Shown here one piece after another: positions 24,119 to 33,150 of a stretch of DNA of 45,625 bases (position 1 is its first letter; each line of letters starts with the position of its first letter). The DNA is from ZC4RG29 sp035304385. GTDB lineage: Bacteria; Bacteroidota; Bacteroidia; Cytophagales; Cyclobacteriaceae. The notes beneath the pieces are model-generated. The model had not been told where the DNA came from. It did not search any database and saw only the letters and a program-made list of their open reading frames with translations. The translations under genes and the position numbers were made by a program. The stretch lies in contig DATGQD010000008.1 of assembly GCA_035304385.1 (NCBI GenBank), positions 1 to 45,625 of the forward strand, written 5' to 3'.

Positions 24119-26914
24119 ATGGTTTTTGACTTAGACATGATCAGGGAAGTATACCGGAACATGCCTGACCGCATAAGTGCGGCCAGGAGGATTGTAAACC
24201 GGCCACTTACCCTGTCGGAAAAAATTCTTTATACACACTTGCACACTGATCAACCCGCTGAAAATTTTGAGCGGGGGAAGTCTTACGTCAACTTCTCGCC
24301 TGACCGTGTGGCTATGCAGGACGCCACCGCACAGATGGCGCTGCTGCAGTTCATGTCGGCGGGGATACCCAAAGTAAGAGTACCCTCTACCGTTCATTGC
24401 GATCACCTGATCCTCGCCAAGCAGGGCGCTGAGCAAGACCTGAAAGATTCCCTTACGGCTAGCGGGGAAGTATTTAATTTCCTCGAGTCTGTATCGAACA
24501 AGTACGGAATCGGATTCTGGAAGCCGGGCGCCGGCATCATTCACCAGGTTGTGCTCGAAAACTATGCCTTCCCCGGAGGCATGATGATCGGCACCGACTC
24601 GCACACGGTCAACGCAGGCGGTCTCGCCATGGTAGCCATCGGTGTGGGTGGAGCCGACGCCGTCGACGTTATGTCCGGCATGCCCTGGGAACTGAAGTGG
24701 CCCAAACTCATCGGCATCAAACTTACCGGAAGCCTCAGCGGCTGGACGTCGGCAAAAGATGTTATCCTGAAAGTGGCCGGCATCCTTACCGTAAAAGGCG
24801 GAACGGGTGCCATCGTCGAATACTTCGGCCCCGGAGCCGAGTCACTCTCCTGTACCGGTAAGGCGACGATATGCAATATGGGCGCTGAGATCGGAGCGAC
24901 AACCTCAACGTTTGGTTATGACGACAAGATGGCCCAATACCTGCGCGGTACGGGCCGCGCCGAAGTTGCCGACCTGGCCGACGCCATGCGCGAGCACCTC
25001 ACCGGCGACGCCGAAGTATATGAAAACCCCGACAGATACTTCGATCAGGTTATCGAGATCGACCTCTCGACATTGGAACCCCATGTGAACGGTCCCTTTA
25101 CGCCCGACCGGGCCATCCCCCTCTCGCGCTTTGCAGAAGAAGTGAAAGCAAACGGCTGGCCCGCGAAGCTGGAGGTCGGACTCATCGGATCCTGTACCAA
25201 CTCTTCGTACGAGGACATCACACGGTCTGCCTCGCTTGCAAAGCAGGCGGTCGATAAGAAACTCAAGGCCAGAGCAGAATTTACCATTACGCCGGGCTCA
25301 GAACAGGTGCGGTATACCGTAGAACGCGACGGCTACCTGGACACGTTTGAAAAGATGGGCGGCGTGGTACTCGCCAACGCGTGTGGACCCTGTATCGGGC
25401 AGTGGGCACGGCATACCAACGATCCCGATCGGAAAAACTCCATCATCACATCGTTCAACCGCAACTTTGCCAAACGCAACGACGGCAATCCGAACACGCA
25501 CGCGTTCGTGGCTTCACCTGAAGTCACCACCGCATTCGCGATCGCCGGCGACCTGACGTTCAACCCGATGACCGATACGCTGATCAACGAAGACGGCGTG
25601 CCGGTAAAACTGGATGAACCCCAGGGCGTCGAATTCCCGCCGCAAGGCTTCGCCGTGGAAGACGCGGGCTACGTTGCTCCGGCTGAAGACGGAAGCGGTA
25701 TCAATGTTCACATTAATCCGGAATCGAAGCGCCTCCAGAAGCTCGAGCCGTTCCCGGCCTGGAATGGCAAGAACCTCCTCGGCATGAAACTACTCATCAA
25801 GGCGAAAGGAAAGTGTACTACCGACCATATTTCAATGGCCGGCCCCTGGCTTCGCTTCCGGGGTCACCTTGATAACATCTCCAATAACACGCTCACAGGA
25901 GCGGTTAATTATTTTAACGAAAAGACGGATTTCGTCAAGAGTCAGATTACAGGTGAATACGGACCTGTACCCGCCACCCAGCGCGCGTACAAGGCCGCCG
26001 GCATACCCACCATTGTAGTCGGCGATCATAACTACGGTGAAGGCTCATCGCGGGAACACGCCGCCATGCAGCCGCGTCACCTCGGCATCCGGGTCATACT
26101 GGTGAAGTCGTTCGCACGCATTCACGAAACCAACCTGAAAAAGCAGGGGATGCTGGCGTTGACGTTCGCCAATGAAAATGACTATGAGAAGATCCTTGAG
26201 GACGATACCATCGATATTATCGACCTGACCGAATTTGCGCCGGGCAGGCCGCTGACAATTGTGCTGCGTCATGCAGATGGTACAACCGACACGATCGTTG
26301 CCAACCACTCTTACAATGCCGGCCAGATCGAATGGTTCAAGGCCGGTTCCGCCCTTAATCGGATGGCGTTGCAATTCGAAATCGAAAAGCACTCCACCCC
26401 TGTCGCTCCCAAGGCGGCAAAAGTAAGCGTGAAGCGCACCCGGGTGGCGACGAAGAAGAAGGTGAAAAAGAATGTGAAGAAGGCTGTAAGCAAAGCAGTC
26501 GTGAAGAAGGCTAAGGCTGCAAAGAAAGCAGCAAAGAAAGCCACCGCCGGAAAGGCGGCTGTAAAGAAAGCAGCTGTAAAAAAGACCACCGCTAAGAAAG
26601 CCACTGCTAAGAAAGCCGCTGCTAAGAAGACCGCTGCTAAGACAACCGTAAAGAAAAGTACAGCCAGGAAGCCTGTCGTTAAGAAGAAGGCGGCCACGTC
26701 GAAAGTAAAGCGTGCTAAAACGGCAAAGAAGTCTGTCAAGACCACCACGCGCAAGGTTGCCAGACGCGCGGCCGTTAAGGCACGGAAGATAGCCCGTGGC
26801 GTAAAAAGCCTCGTGAAAAAGGTGACGAAAGCCGTCAAGAAGAAGGCGGTAAAGAAGAAGACTATTACGAAGAAGGCGGTAGCGAAAAAAGCCGCCAGGA
26901 AGAAAAAGAAGTAG
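24119..26914 (+). CDS. Aconitate hydratase with histone H1-like C-terminal tail
   Basis: The core catalyses citrate-isocitrate interconversion in the TCA cycle. Residues 1 to about 758 are a complete aconitase of the mitochondrial type. The [4Fe-4S] ligands are Cys359 (IGSCTNSSYED), Cys422 and Cys425 (NACGPCIGQW), and the swivel domain has NYGEGSSREHAAMQPR. From about residue 760 to 931 an extra tail of some 170 residues follows, made almost only of Lys, Ala, Val, Thr and Arg, with no acidic or aromatic residue. A 15-base unit encoding AKKxx is repeated four times at 26591-26650. Such tails bind nucleic acids in histone H1-like proteins. The frame opens at a TTG at 24110, but the ATG at 24119 fits better, giving 931 residues. 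The stop is 2 bases from the convergent TonB receptor stop. Confidence 0.95.
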   Translation: MVFDLDMIREVYRNMPDRISAARRIVNRPLTLSEKILYTHLHTDQPAENFERGKSYVNFSPDRVAMQDATAQMALLQFMSAGIPKVRVPSTVHCDHLILAKQGAEQDLKDSLTASGEVFNFLESVSNKYGIGFWKPGAGIIHQVVLENYAFPGGMMIGTDSHTVNAGGLAMVAIGVGGADAVDVMSGMPWELKWPKLIGIKLTGSLSGWTSAKDVILKVAGILTVKGGTGAIVEYFGPGAESLSCTGKATICNMGAEIGATTSTFGYDDKMAQYLRGTGRAEVADLADAMREHLTGDAEVYENPDRYFDQVIEIDLSTLEPHVNGPFTPDRAIPLSRFAEEVKANGWPAKLEVGLIGSCTNSSYEDITRSASLAKQAVDKKLKARAEFTITPGSEQVRYTVERDGYLDTFEKMGGVVLANACGPCIGQWARHTNDPDRKNSIITSFNRNFAKRNDGNPNTHAFVASPEVTTAFAIAGDLTFNPMTDTLINEDGVPVKLDEPQGVEFPPQGFAVEDAGYVAPAEDGSGINVHINPESKRLQKLEPFPAWNGKNLLGMKLLIKAKGKCTTDHISMAGPWLRFRGHLDNISNNTLTGAVNYFNEKTDFVKSQITGEYGPVPATQRAYKAAGIPTIVVGDHNYGEGSSREHAAMQPRHLGIRVILVKSFARIHETNLKKQGMLALTFANENDYEKILEDDTIDIIDLTEFAPGRPLTIVLRHADGTTDTIVANHSYNAGQIEWFKAGSALNRMALQFEIEKHSTPVAPKAAKVSVKRTRVATKKKVKKNVKKAVSKAVVKKAKAAKKAAKKATAGKAAVKKAAVKKTTAKKATAKKAAAKKTAAKTTVKKSTARKPVVKKKAATSKVKRAKTAKKSVKTTTRKVARRAAVKARKIARGVKSLVKKVTKAVKKKAVKKKTITKKAVAKKAARKKKK
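26591..26650 (+). repeat. 15-bp tandem repeat inside the aconitase tail
   Basis: Four consecutive 15-base units begin at 26591, 26606, 26621 and 26636, each starting GCTAAGA and encoding AKKAT, AKKAA, AKKTA and AKTTV. This suggests the lysine tail grew by slippage or unequal recombination. Confidence 0.75.
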
Positions 26915-26916
26915 TC

Positions 26917-29364
26917 TTACAGCTTCACCTGGAGTGTCAGGTAAAAATTCCGGCCATCCGATGGCAGAATGCCCGGGCCGGGATAGCCACTCGCGCGGCG
27001 TGTAAAGTACATCTGGTTGGTAAGGTTGTTTACTCCGGTCTCCAGGGTCAGGAATTTGTACGTGTACTTCGCGGCAATATCCATAACCTGGTAAGCAGGT
27101 ATGAGCCCCTCAACAGCCGAAGGTGTGTAGTCATCAGCATTGGTGGCGTCGCTGTATTGATCCGCGGTGAAGCCACCCTGCCAGGTAATCATCAGGTCTT
27201 TCCATTGCCAGGTCAGCCCCGCGCGGATGTTATAGCGCGGAACCAACTCCACTTGCTTGCCGTCCACAGCGGACTCTGTGCTGTTGATATACACAGCATC
27301 GATCAGGGCAACATTCCCGAACACCATCAATTTGTGTGCACGCTCAGCGGGCAAAACGAGATGCAGCAGGTCATACTGACCGAAGGCTTCAACACCGACA
27401 TGGCGGGAGTCGGCCACATTAGTCCGGTATCTGTATATCCTGAAGGTGCTATCGTTGACGCGAAGTATGGATCCGATACGGTCGTCATACTGCAGATAAA
27501 ACACACTCACGTCAAAGTTGTATACGCCGTCGCGCCCTCCGCGTAGGCCCACATCGATATTAAAGCCCCTCTCGTCACTGATCTCAGGGTCTACGCTCAG
27601 GTTCGGATTGACTACGCGAATGTCGTTGAAGTTAATGGCGCGGTAGTTTTGCGAGAAGTTGCCATAGAATTCCGTGTTTTCACTAGCGCGATAGCTTACC
27701 CCAACGCCGGCGATCACAAAGTTTCGGACACGATCGCGTTGCTCGAACACCTGAAATGTAGAGTCCTCAGCGATATCCGTATCCGGGTTGGGACGCAGGA
27801 CGGTCTTTTGGTAATGGCCGCGAGCCTTCGTTTGGATGCGCTCAAAGCGGAAGCCCGGCGTAACGCTCAGCTTTTCCGTGATGTTGAAAATGTTCTCAGC
27901 AAACAGCGACTGGTTGTTTCCCGGAAAGTCATATTCTGATCCCTCAAGGTTGTCAGGATGGAGAAAGCGAAATGCCGCCTCGTTCCCCTCCGGCCCCATG
28001 CCCTGCCTTCTATAGGTAAACCCGCGGTAAAACCGCGTACCGAGAACCAATGCAGCGGGCGCGCCCATCGCGGTGTAGTTGTGGACGAACCGCAGCTCCC
28101 CGCCATAGTTGGTGAACTCGTCGGCAAAGAGGTCTCGGGGACCGCCAATGTCGGCACGGTCGATACGGTCGAGGTTGCCAAGCGCGTCTCTTGATCCCAA
28201 CAGCCCAAACAAGCGAAGGTTCATTCGCCACTGATCCGAAAGCCTGCCGTCAGCCTGGATTGCCATGAGATTCCAGTTTACTTTAAACCAGTTTCTCTCG
28301 CGTATCGACTGCCGGGGATCCTGGTAGAACCTCACGTCCGTCAACCCACCCGGCTGTTTGGCGAGATAGTTCATGTACGTATACTGTGCGGTAACCGTAA
28401 GGTTTTCCGACACAGGCATTGACAACGAAAGGTAAGCCGTGTTCTGATCGAATGCGGAGTTGGGGCGCCACCCATCGGCCTGCTTGTGATGGAAAAAAGT
28501 GTAGTACCGGAGTTTTCCCTTTGTTCCACCCAGGCTGTTAAATGAATTGAACAGACCAAATGATCCTATCGACTGGCGGCTCACGACCTCCAGGGGGCGT
28601 GTCGTAGGACCATCTTTCAATACAAAGTTCAAGAGTCCGCCGAACTGTGTACCGTACTGCAGGGAAGCGGCTCCACGGACAACTTCAATGCGGTCGACAG
28701 CCTCGGTCGGCGGAACGTAATAACTCTCAGGATAACCCAGCGCGTCGGCGCTGATATCATAGCCGTTTTGGCGTACGTTAAAGTTTGACGTACGACTCGG
28801 ATCGAGGCCACGAGCGCCGATGCCTAATTGCAGTCCAGCGCCGTCACTTTCATAAATGTTTAGTCCGGGTACTTTGGCAAAGATCTGCCGTGCATTGTTG
28901 GTAGCCAGGTTGGCGGCCATCTCATCGACTTCAATCACCTCTGTCTTTTTCGACTCATAGATGGCGGCACCCTCCAGGCCACTGAGGCGGCGAATACCGC
29001 CGTTGCTCACACGCCGATCTTCCACCGTCACAGTATTGAGCACGTCACGGATTTCGTCCAGGCGGACATCCAGGCGGTTATCACCCGGGGTAAGCTGAAG
29101 GTCAAACTCCTTGAGCTCGCGTTCCGCAGCAAAGACGCTGATGCGGTGTGGACCGGCGGGAAGGTCGGTGATGGAAAAGGCGCCGTTCTCGTCTGTCGTG
29201 GTGAGCCGTGATACAGCGTGGACAAACACCTCGGCCCCTTCAATTGGAGCGCCGTTGTTGCTGTCCACGACAGAACCACTCAATGTACATTGCGCGAGAA
29301 GTGCATGACCGCTCGCGATGCAGGCGAGCGTTAACAGGACGATATGGAGTACGACCTTTCTCAT
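26917..29364 (-). CDS. TonB-dependent outer-membrane receptor, FecA-like
   Basis: Such receptors import ferric chelates or other large ligands using TonB energy. The 815-residue product has a signal peptide (VVLHIVLLTLACIASGHALLAQ) and a carboxypeptidase-regulatory-like domain (CTLSGSVVDSNNGAPIEGAE to about residue 105). The plug (ANLATNNARQIFAKVPGLNIYE to EVVRGAASLQYGTQFGGLLNFVLK) and a 22-strand-type barrel ending NFYLTLQVKL follow. I chose the ATG at 29364: it overlaps the upstream HTTM stop as ATGA and starts directly with the signal peptide; an upstream start at 29385 adds only MDRRSES. It is the last gene of the imelysin/HTTM operon, which points to iron uptake; the ligand is unknown. 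Confidence 0.93.
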   Translation of the reverse strand: MRKVVLHIVLLTLACIASGHALLAQCTLSGSVVDSNNGAPIEGAEVFVHAVSRLTTTDENGAFSITDLPAGPHRISVFAAERELKEFDLQLTPGDNRLDVRLDEIRDVLNTVTVEDRRVSNGGIRRLSGLEGAAIYESKKTEVIEVDEMAANLATNNARQIFAKVPGLNIYESDGAGLQLGIGARGLDPSRTSNFNVRQNGYDISADALGYPESYYVPPTEAVDRIEVVRGAASLQYGTQFGGLLNFVLKDGPTTRPLEVVSRQSIGSFGLFNSFNSLGGTKGKLRYYTFFHHKQADGWRPNSAFDQNTAYLSLSMPVSENLTVTAQYTYMNYLAKQPGGLTDVRFYQDPRQSIRERNWFKVNWNLMAIQADGRLSDQWRMNLRLFGLLGSRDALGNLDRIDRADIGGPRDLFADEFTNYGGELRFVHNYTAMGAPAALVLGTRFYRGFTYRRQGMGPEGNEAAFRFLHPDNLEGSEYDFPGNNQSLFAENIFNITEKLSVTPGFRFERIQTKARGHYQKTVLRPNPDTDIAEDSTFQVFEQRDRVRNFVIAGVGVSYRASENTEFYGNFSQNYRAINFNDIRVVNPNLSVDPEISDERGFNIDVGLRGGRDGVYNFDVSVFYLQYDDRIGSILRVNDSTFRIYRYRTNVADSRHVGVEAFGQYDLLHLVLPAERAHKLMVFGNVALIDAVYINSTESAVDGKQVELVPRYNIRAGLTWQWKDLMITWQGGFTADQYSDATNADDYTPSAVEGLIPAYQVMDIAAKYTYKFLTLETGVNNLTNQMYFTRRASGYPGPGILPSDGRNFYLTLQVKL

Positions 29365-30740
29365 GGATTCAGATCGACGATCCATTCTTTATGTCTGAAA
29401 CTGTTGCGCTCTTTGGTAAGGTCAACGCGGTCGTCGATAAAGGGCTGGCTGCCTCTGCCGTTGAGCGTAACATATGCCTCGGCGCGCACAACCGGGTCAA
29501 CCATGCCCTGAGCGCGATATTTTTCCGCCAGAAAGTGGGCGAACTGAAGGATCATATCGGGTTGCGTCGACATCATTTTCTCCTGCGCCGGTGTGAGGTA
29601 GTCGCCGGGCACGACGTCCCATCGCTTGCCCGTTGTCGGGTCTTCAACGTGAAATACCACATACCCCGCCTTCTCCATCAACATCACACGCCAGGAAAAG
29701 CGATACCCCTGCTCCGTCCAGAACAAGTCGCCGGGATACAAGAGGTAGCGCCAGGGAAAAAGCACCTGAATTACAAAGAAGACAGTCAAAAACGCCGTGA
29801 TGGCGCGAGGGGTACGATGAAACGGTTTGGTAGCGGCAGGCTGCGGGATCGCGTCCCTTCCTGTGCGCAGTATGCTGGCCATTCCGTTCAGGAGGCGGGT
29901 GTGAAACGCCGGAGAGAAGAAGATCAGGGTGCTGAGGATCATAATGAACGGGAACATCCCGATGGGGAACAGCATCCAGGTTATCATATGGAATGCGATG
30001 ACCGCCAGGTAAGCCACGGGACGCGTACGCGCATTGACCAGAAAGAACACAATGGTGAGGTCGTACAGTGCGCCCATCCAGCTGAACGCATAGGCAGCGA
30101 ATTCCGTCGACAGGAAGCCCCCCACCAGAGGAAGGTGGCTCTGCGCGGGCAGCCAGATACGCAGCGGCATAGCGTCAAAGAGCCACTCCGGGTTAAGCTT
30201 GGCAATGCCGGCGTAGATATAAACGATTGCCAACTGAAGCTTTATAATTAAGATACTCCAGCCCGGTACCTTCCCGGCCGCTAGTGATGGCTTCCTCAAG
30301 ACGTCGAGAGAAAAGCCGCGGTGGGCAGGCACAAAGCAGAGGAGCAGTGCCATCAGGCTGACAAAGTAGTAGTGATTGAGGTAATACGTTTTGTCGATCA
30401 ACTCGACATAGGTGAAGGACAGGAAGAATAATAGCGCCGACAGCCGGTAACGCCAGCCGAGCATGATCCCCAACGCCGATGCCAGCATGACCGTAAACAG
30501 TGCATACATTCCCGTCGGACCGGGTGCCGTCACCCATTCGAATCCGAAGTAGGTGAAGTGGACTTCCGGTTCGATGTAGAACGCGCGGATCCAACCGTTC
30601 GACCAGAAGCGGATCACGCTGACCGTCATCATCAGTCCGAAAGCGATACGGAAGACGACCAACGGTGCAATGGCGACCGGTTCATGCCAGGCCGACCTCA
30701 AGGTATTGACCCAGCGGCTATGCAAGCTAATCGCCGTCAT
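29361..30740 (-). CDS. HTTM domain membrane protein (vitamin K-dependent carboxylase-like)
   Basis: The 459-residue protein has several hydrophobic membrane segments (for example GMYALFTVMLASALGIMLGW, LSALLFFLSFTYVELI, YYFVSLMALLLCFVPAH). It contains the HTTM-family histidine-rich blocks DKTYYLNHYYFVSL and IVYIYAGIAKLNPEWL. HTTM proteins share their membrane domain with vitamin K-dependent gamma-carboxylase; bacterial members have no established reaction. The ATG at 30740 (MTAISLHSRW) overlaps the imelysin gene end by 14 bases; a longer frame starts at 30767 but overlaps more. The stop overlaps the TonB receptor start, so the genes are coupled. Confidence 0.88.
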   Translation of the reverse strand: MTAISLHSRWVNTLRSAWHEPVAIAPLVVFRIAFGLMMTVSVIRFWSNGWIRAFYIEPEVHFTYFGFEWVTAPGPTGMYALFTVMLASALGIMLGWRYRLSALLFFLSFTYVELIDKTYYLNHYYFVSLMALLLCFVPAHRGFSLDVLRKPSLAAGKVPGWSILIIKLQLAIVYIYAGIAKLNPEWLFDAMPLRIWLPAQSHLPLVGGFLSTEFAAYAFSWMGALYDLTIVFFLVNARTRPVAYLAVIAFHMITWMLFPIGMFPFIMILSTLIFFSPAFHTRLLNGMASILRTGRDAIPQPAATKPFHRTPRAITAFLTVFFVIQVLFPWRYLLYPGDLFWTEQGYRFSWRVMLMEKAGYVVFHVEDPTTGKRWDVVPGDYLTPAQEKMMSTQPDMILQFAHFLAEKYRAQGMVDPVVRAEAYVTLNGRGSQPFIDDRVDLTKERNSFRHKEWIVDLNP

Positions 30741-31854
30741 TATCCTGATACGTAACCAGTATTCCAAGGGCTGACATCATGTCTACTTTAAGCAGCACCA
30801 GGAGCTTCTGCAGTTCCAGGTAAGCGGCGGCTGCCGAATCAGGATTCTGTTCTACCGTCTCTGAGTACGGCTCCGGGATGGCCGCGGTCTTTGTCAACGC
30901 CACGTCAATCTGAGTGGCGATGACATCCGCGAGGGCGTCGCCCTGGTGTCGCGCGTTGACTGTTTCGAGGTAATCGTCAAAGCCGATACCCTCTGATTTA
31001 CCTTTACCCGAGTAAAGTTTCTGCAAAGCTTTAATGGATTCGGTGGCGAGGAGAATTGACTGCTCAGCGTACAGTGCTTCGCAGTTACCGGGTATCGGGA
31101 CGTCGAGTGAACGTATGCCGAGGGGGATACCGATTTTGCTATCGCGTACTTCAGCCTCGTAGTACTGTATGGCTGCGTTGAGCAACATACCGGTTGCGCT
31201 GCCCACGTCGTTGCCGGTGAGACTGACAAAAGTTCCGAGATAGTTATCGCCAGCAGGCGACCACTTTTCGAATACGGCTACACAGCGGTTCTTGAGGTCG
31301 GTCACCACATCGAGCAGATATTGTCTGCGTGCCGGCGCTTCGTCGTCGGTATCGAACTGTTCAACGACGTAACCGGGATCGGGAATAAAGCCAAAGAGCA
31401 GGTAGTCCAGGGCAGCGAACCCTTTCGCTGTATTGCTGCTGATGGCGTCGAGATTGTATGATCCTAACGAAATGTTGTCGTCGATCTTGATCTTGCTGAT
31501 GGGAAAGCTATTCACAGAAGCGTTGAAGACCAGGTTCTCAGCGGGACCAAAGTTGAAGTAGGCCGCGTGTTGAAAAGCGACATAGGCTGAAAGCCAGGCG
31601 TCGCGAAGGTCCTGCAGGTTTTCTTCCGTCCTCGATTCGGTAAAGGCAGTGGCGGCGGTCTCCAGGCGGACGGCGCGCCGGGCCAACGTATCATACGCAG
31701 GCACGATGAGGTTCACGCCCAGGTTCTCCAACATGGGACCACGGTCGAACCCGCCACCGGGGCCCGTCGACGATTCCTTATCGCAAGACATTGCGATCGC
31801 GCAGACCACGAATAAGAATGAGGCTTTTGAGAATCGGGAGGCTATCATTTTCAA
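30727..31854 (-). CDS. Imelysin-like lipoprotein (peptidase M75 / EfeM-type fold)
   Basis: The 375-residue protein starts with a lipoprotein signal (FVVCAIAMSC; Cys24 is the likely lipidated residue) followed by charged and Gly-rich linker residues. The imelysin body follows: AWLSAYVAFQHAAYFNFGPAENL, FPISKIKIDD, GFAALDYLLFGF, and a C-terminal helix bundle with GFDDYLETVNARHQGDALADVI. Imelysin-like proteins act in bacterial iron acquisition and were first named as insulin-cleaving proteases. The family GxHxxE motif appears here as GFAALD (residues 145-150), lacking the His. Its ATG overlaps the upstream DUF4856 stop by 4 bases. It is probably anchored in the envelope. Confidence 0.9.
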   Translation of the reverse strand: MKMIASRFSKASFLFVVCAIAMSCDKESSTGPGGGFDRGPMLENLGVNLIVPAYDTLARRAVRLETAATAFTESRTEENLQDLRDAWLSAYVAFQHAAYFNFGPAENLVFNASVNSFPISKIKIDDNISLGSYNLDAISSNTAKGFAALDYLLFGFIPDPGYVVEQFDTDDEAPARRQYLLDVVTDLKNRCVAVFEKWSPAGDNYLGTFVSLTGNDVGSATGMLLNAAIQYYEAEVRDSKIGIPLGIRSLDVPIPGNCEALYAEQSILLATESIKALQKLYSGKGKSEGIGFDDYLETVNARHQGDALADVIATQIDVALTKTAAIPEPYSETVEQNPDSAAAAYLELQKLLVLLKVDMMSALGILVTYQDNDGD

Positions 31855-32981
31855 AGGGCGTCTTTAACGTCGGCCAGTTCGGGGTATGCTTCCACGAGAA
31901 GGTCAATGGCGGTATCGAGACCCGACAGATTCGTTTCGGGCAGGTCCCAGAAATTTTCGCCCACATGGGTCTCGAGAATATCAGTGAGCGCGGCGTCGGT
32001 GATCCTCTCCTTGGGGCTGATGCGGAGCGCGCGGATGAACATATATCCTTCCGACAGCGCGTGAAAGGCTTCTCCGAGGGAAGCTTCACCTTCACCGAGC
32101 AGGCCTTTCGCAGTATTGAGATAATGGACCGCAGTTGCGGCGGTCACCAATTCAAATCCTTTATATATGATGTCCCGTTGCTCGTTCTTGACGGGATAGT
32201 TCTTCGCTACGATAGCGGCGCGGCCGGTAAGGAACGCATCCATGAGCATGTCGTTAGAGCCGATCAGCGGGTCGCGTCCATTGCTGTAGTTGGCGAAGTA
32301 GCGGAGGTTGTCCGTGTTTTGAGGGAAGTTGACGGGAACGCCCCAATACCCGAAGGCCTCATCCCAATGGTGTTCCATCGGCGTGTAGTTGTTGGAGCCG
32401 TCAAGTTCGGTGTTCTCCACATCGTCGCCTACCCGCGTATCGGTCATGTACACATTGAAGATCTGGTGCAGGAATACCGAGCCCATGATCCCTTTCTCAA
32501 ATGTCTGGGTGTATTCGTGGCCGTTGGCGTTGACCAGTATGGTGTTGCCGTTCTTGCGGGTGATGAATCCGGCCGTACCATCGGCGGCATCCAATCCCGC
32601 CTGGCTGGCACTTTGTGCGTCGGCAAACAGGTCTTCAAAGAAGGCCACGTCGGCCGGAAATGTCTTGTTCTTTAGCTGGCGGTCGGAAGTAAACGAGAAG
32701 TTTCCCTCACCATCGCCGCCGGCGTTCTCATACATCGCAAGGAGCACCTCCGCACTAAGGGTAATCTCTTTTTTATCTCCCTTCTGAAAATACGCCTTGA
32801 TCTCAGCGGTCTGGTTCAGGCGGTCGGTCTGGCCGCCATAGAATACCGACGATTGACCGTTACGCGTAAATTCATAAGTATCAGGTACTTGTAAAGAAGG
32901 TCCACCATCGTTGTCATCGTCGCAGGAGATCAGGAAAATGCAGGAAATAAGTAGACAGGGGGTCAGTAGTTTAAAGCTCAT
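31851..32981 (-). CDS. DUF4856 lipoprotein
   Basis: The 376-residue product has a lipoprotein signal (LLISCIFLISC; Cys20) followed at once by DDDNDGG. Acidic residues after the lipidated Cys resemble the Bacteroidota lipoprotein export signal, so display on the cell surface is possible (inference). The mature part begins YEFTRNGQSSVFYGGQTDRLNQTAEI and contains AFGYWGVPVNFPQNTDNLRYFANY, typical of DUF4856, a family often encoded beside imelysin in Bacteroidota. The biochemical role is unknown. It is the first gene of the coupled operon and has a good promoter 30 bases upstream. Confidence 0.88.
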   Translation of the reverse strand: MSFKLLTPCLLISCIFLISCDDDNDGGPSLQVPDTYEFTRNGQSSVFYGGQTDRLNQTAEIKAYFQKGDKKEITLSAEVLLAMYENAGGDGEGNFSFTSDRQLKNKTFPADVAFFEDLFADAQSASQAGLDAADGTAGFITRKNGNTILVNANGHEYTQTFEKGIMGSVFLHQIFNVYMTDTRVGDDVENTELDGSNNYTPMEHHWDEAFGYWGVPVNFPQNTDNLRYFANYSNGRDPLIGSNDMLMDAFLTGRAAIVAKNYPVKNEQRDIIYKGFELVTAATAVHYLNTAKGLLGEGEASLGEAFHALSEGYMFIRALRISPKERITDAALTDILETHVGENFWDLPETNLSGLDTAIDLLVEAYPELADVKDAL

Positions 32982-33010
32982 CTTTATTTAGATCATTTTT
33001 AAATAGGTCA

Positions 33011-33041
33011 CAATGTTATTATTATTTAGAATTATTTCAAA
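33011..33041 (-). promoter_or_regulatory. Promoter of the DUF4856-imelysin-HTTM-TonB operon with overlapping Fur-like dyad
   Basis: On the minus strand TTTG (33038-33041), 19 bases, then TAACATTG (33011-33018), one mismatch to TAnnTTTG. The spacer and -33 box are covered by an imperfect palindrome at 33025-33041 (TTT..AAT-T-ATT..AAA), which matches about 9 of 14 positions of the 7-1-7 Fur box. A repressor bound there would block the promoter. Iron control is inferred from the regulated genes. Confidence 0.5.
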
Positions 33042-33150
33042 TAAAAACTTGTTGCTTCTGGCTTCCCTCCCGGCCTCACCCCCGCATATGTTCAAGGTAT
33101 CCTTGGGTCATCCGCCGTTTATTCATTCTGATTCCAAAGAAGCCTGCTGT

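Noticed and set aside
26311..26838. Minus-strand open frame of 175 codons opposite the aconitase tail
   Set aside because: It is the antisense of the lysine codons (AAG/AAA read as CTT/TTT), giving an artificial Phe/Leu/Val-rich sequence.
29208..30251. Plus-strand open frame of 347 codons opposite the HTTM gene
   Set aside because: The minus strand codes for a clear HTTM protein with coupled neighbours; the plus frame has no recognisable domain.
31791..32675. Plus-strand open frame of 294 codons opposite DUF4856
   Set aside because: It is antisense to a recognised lipoprotein gene and shows no family features.
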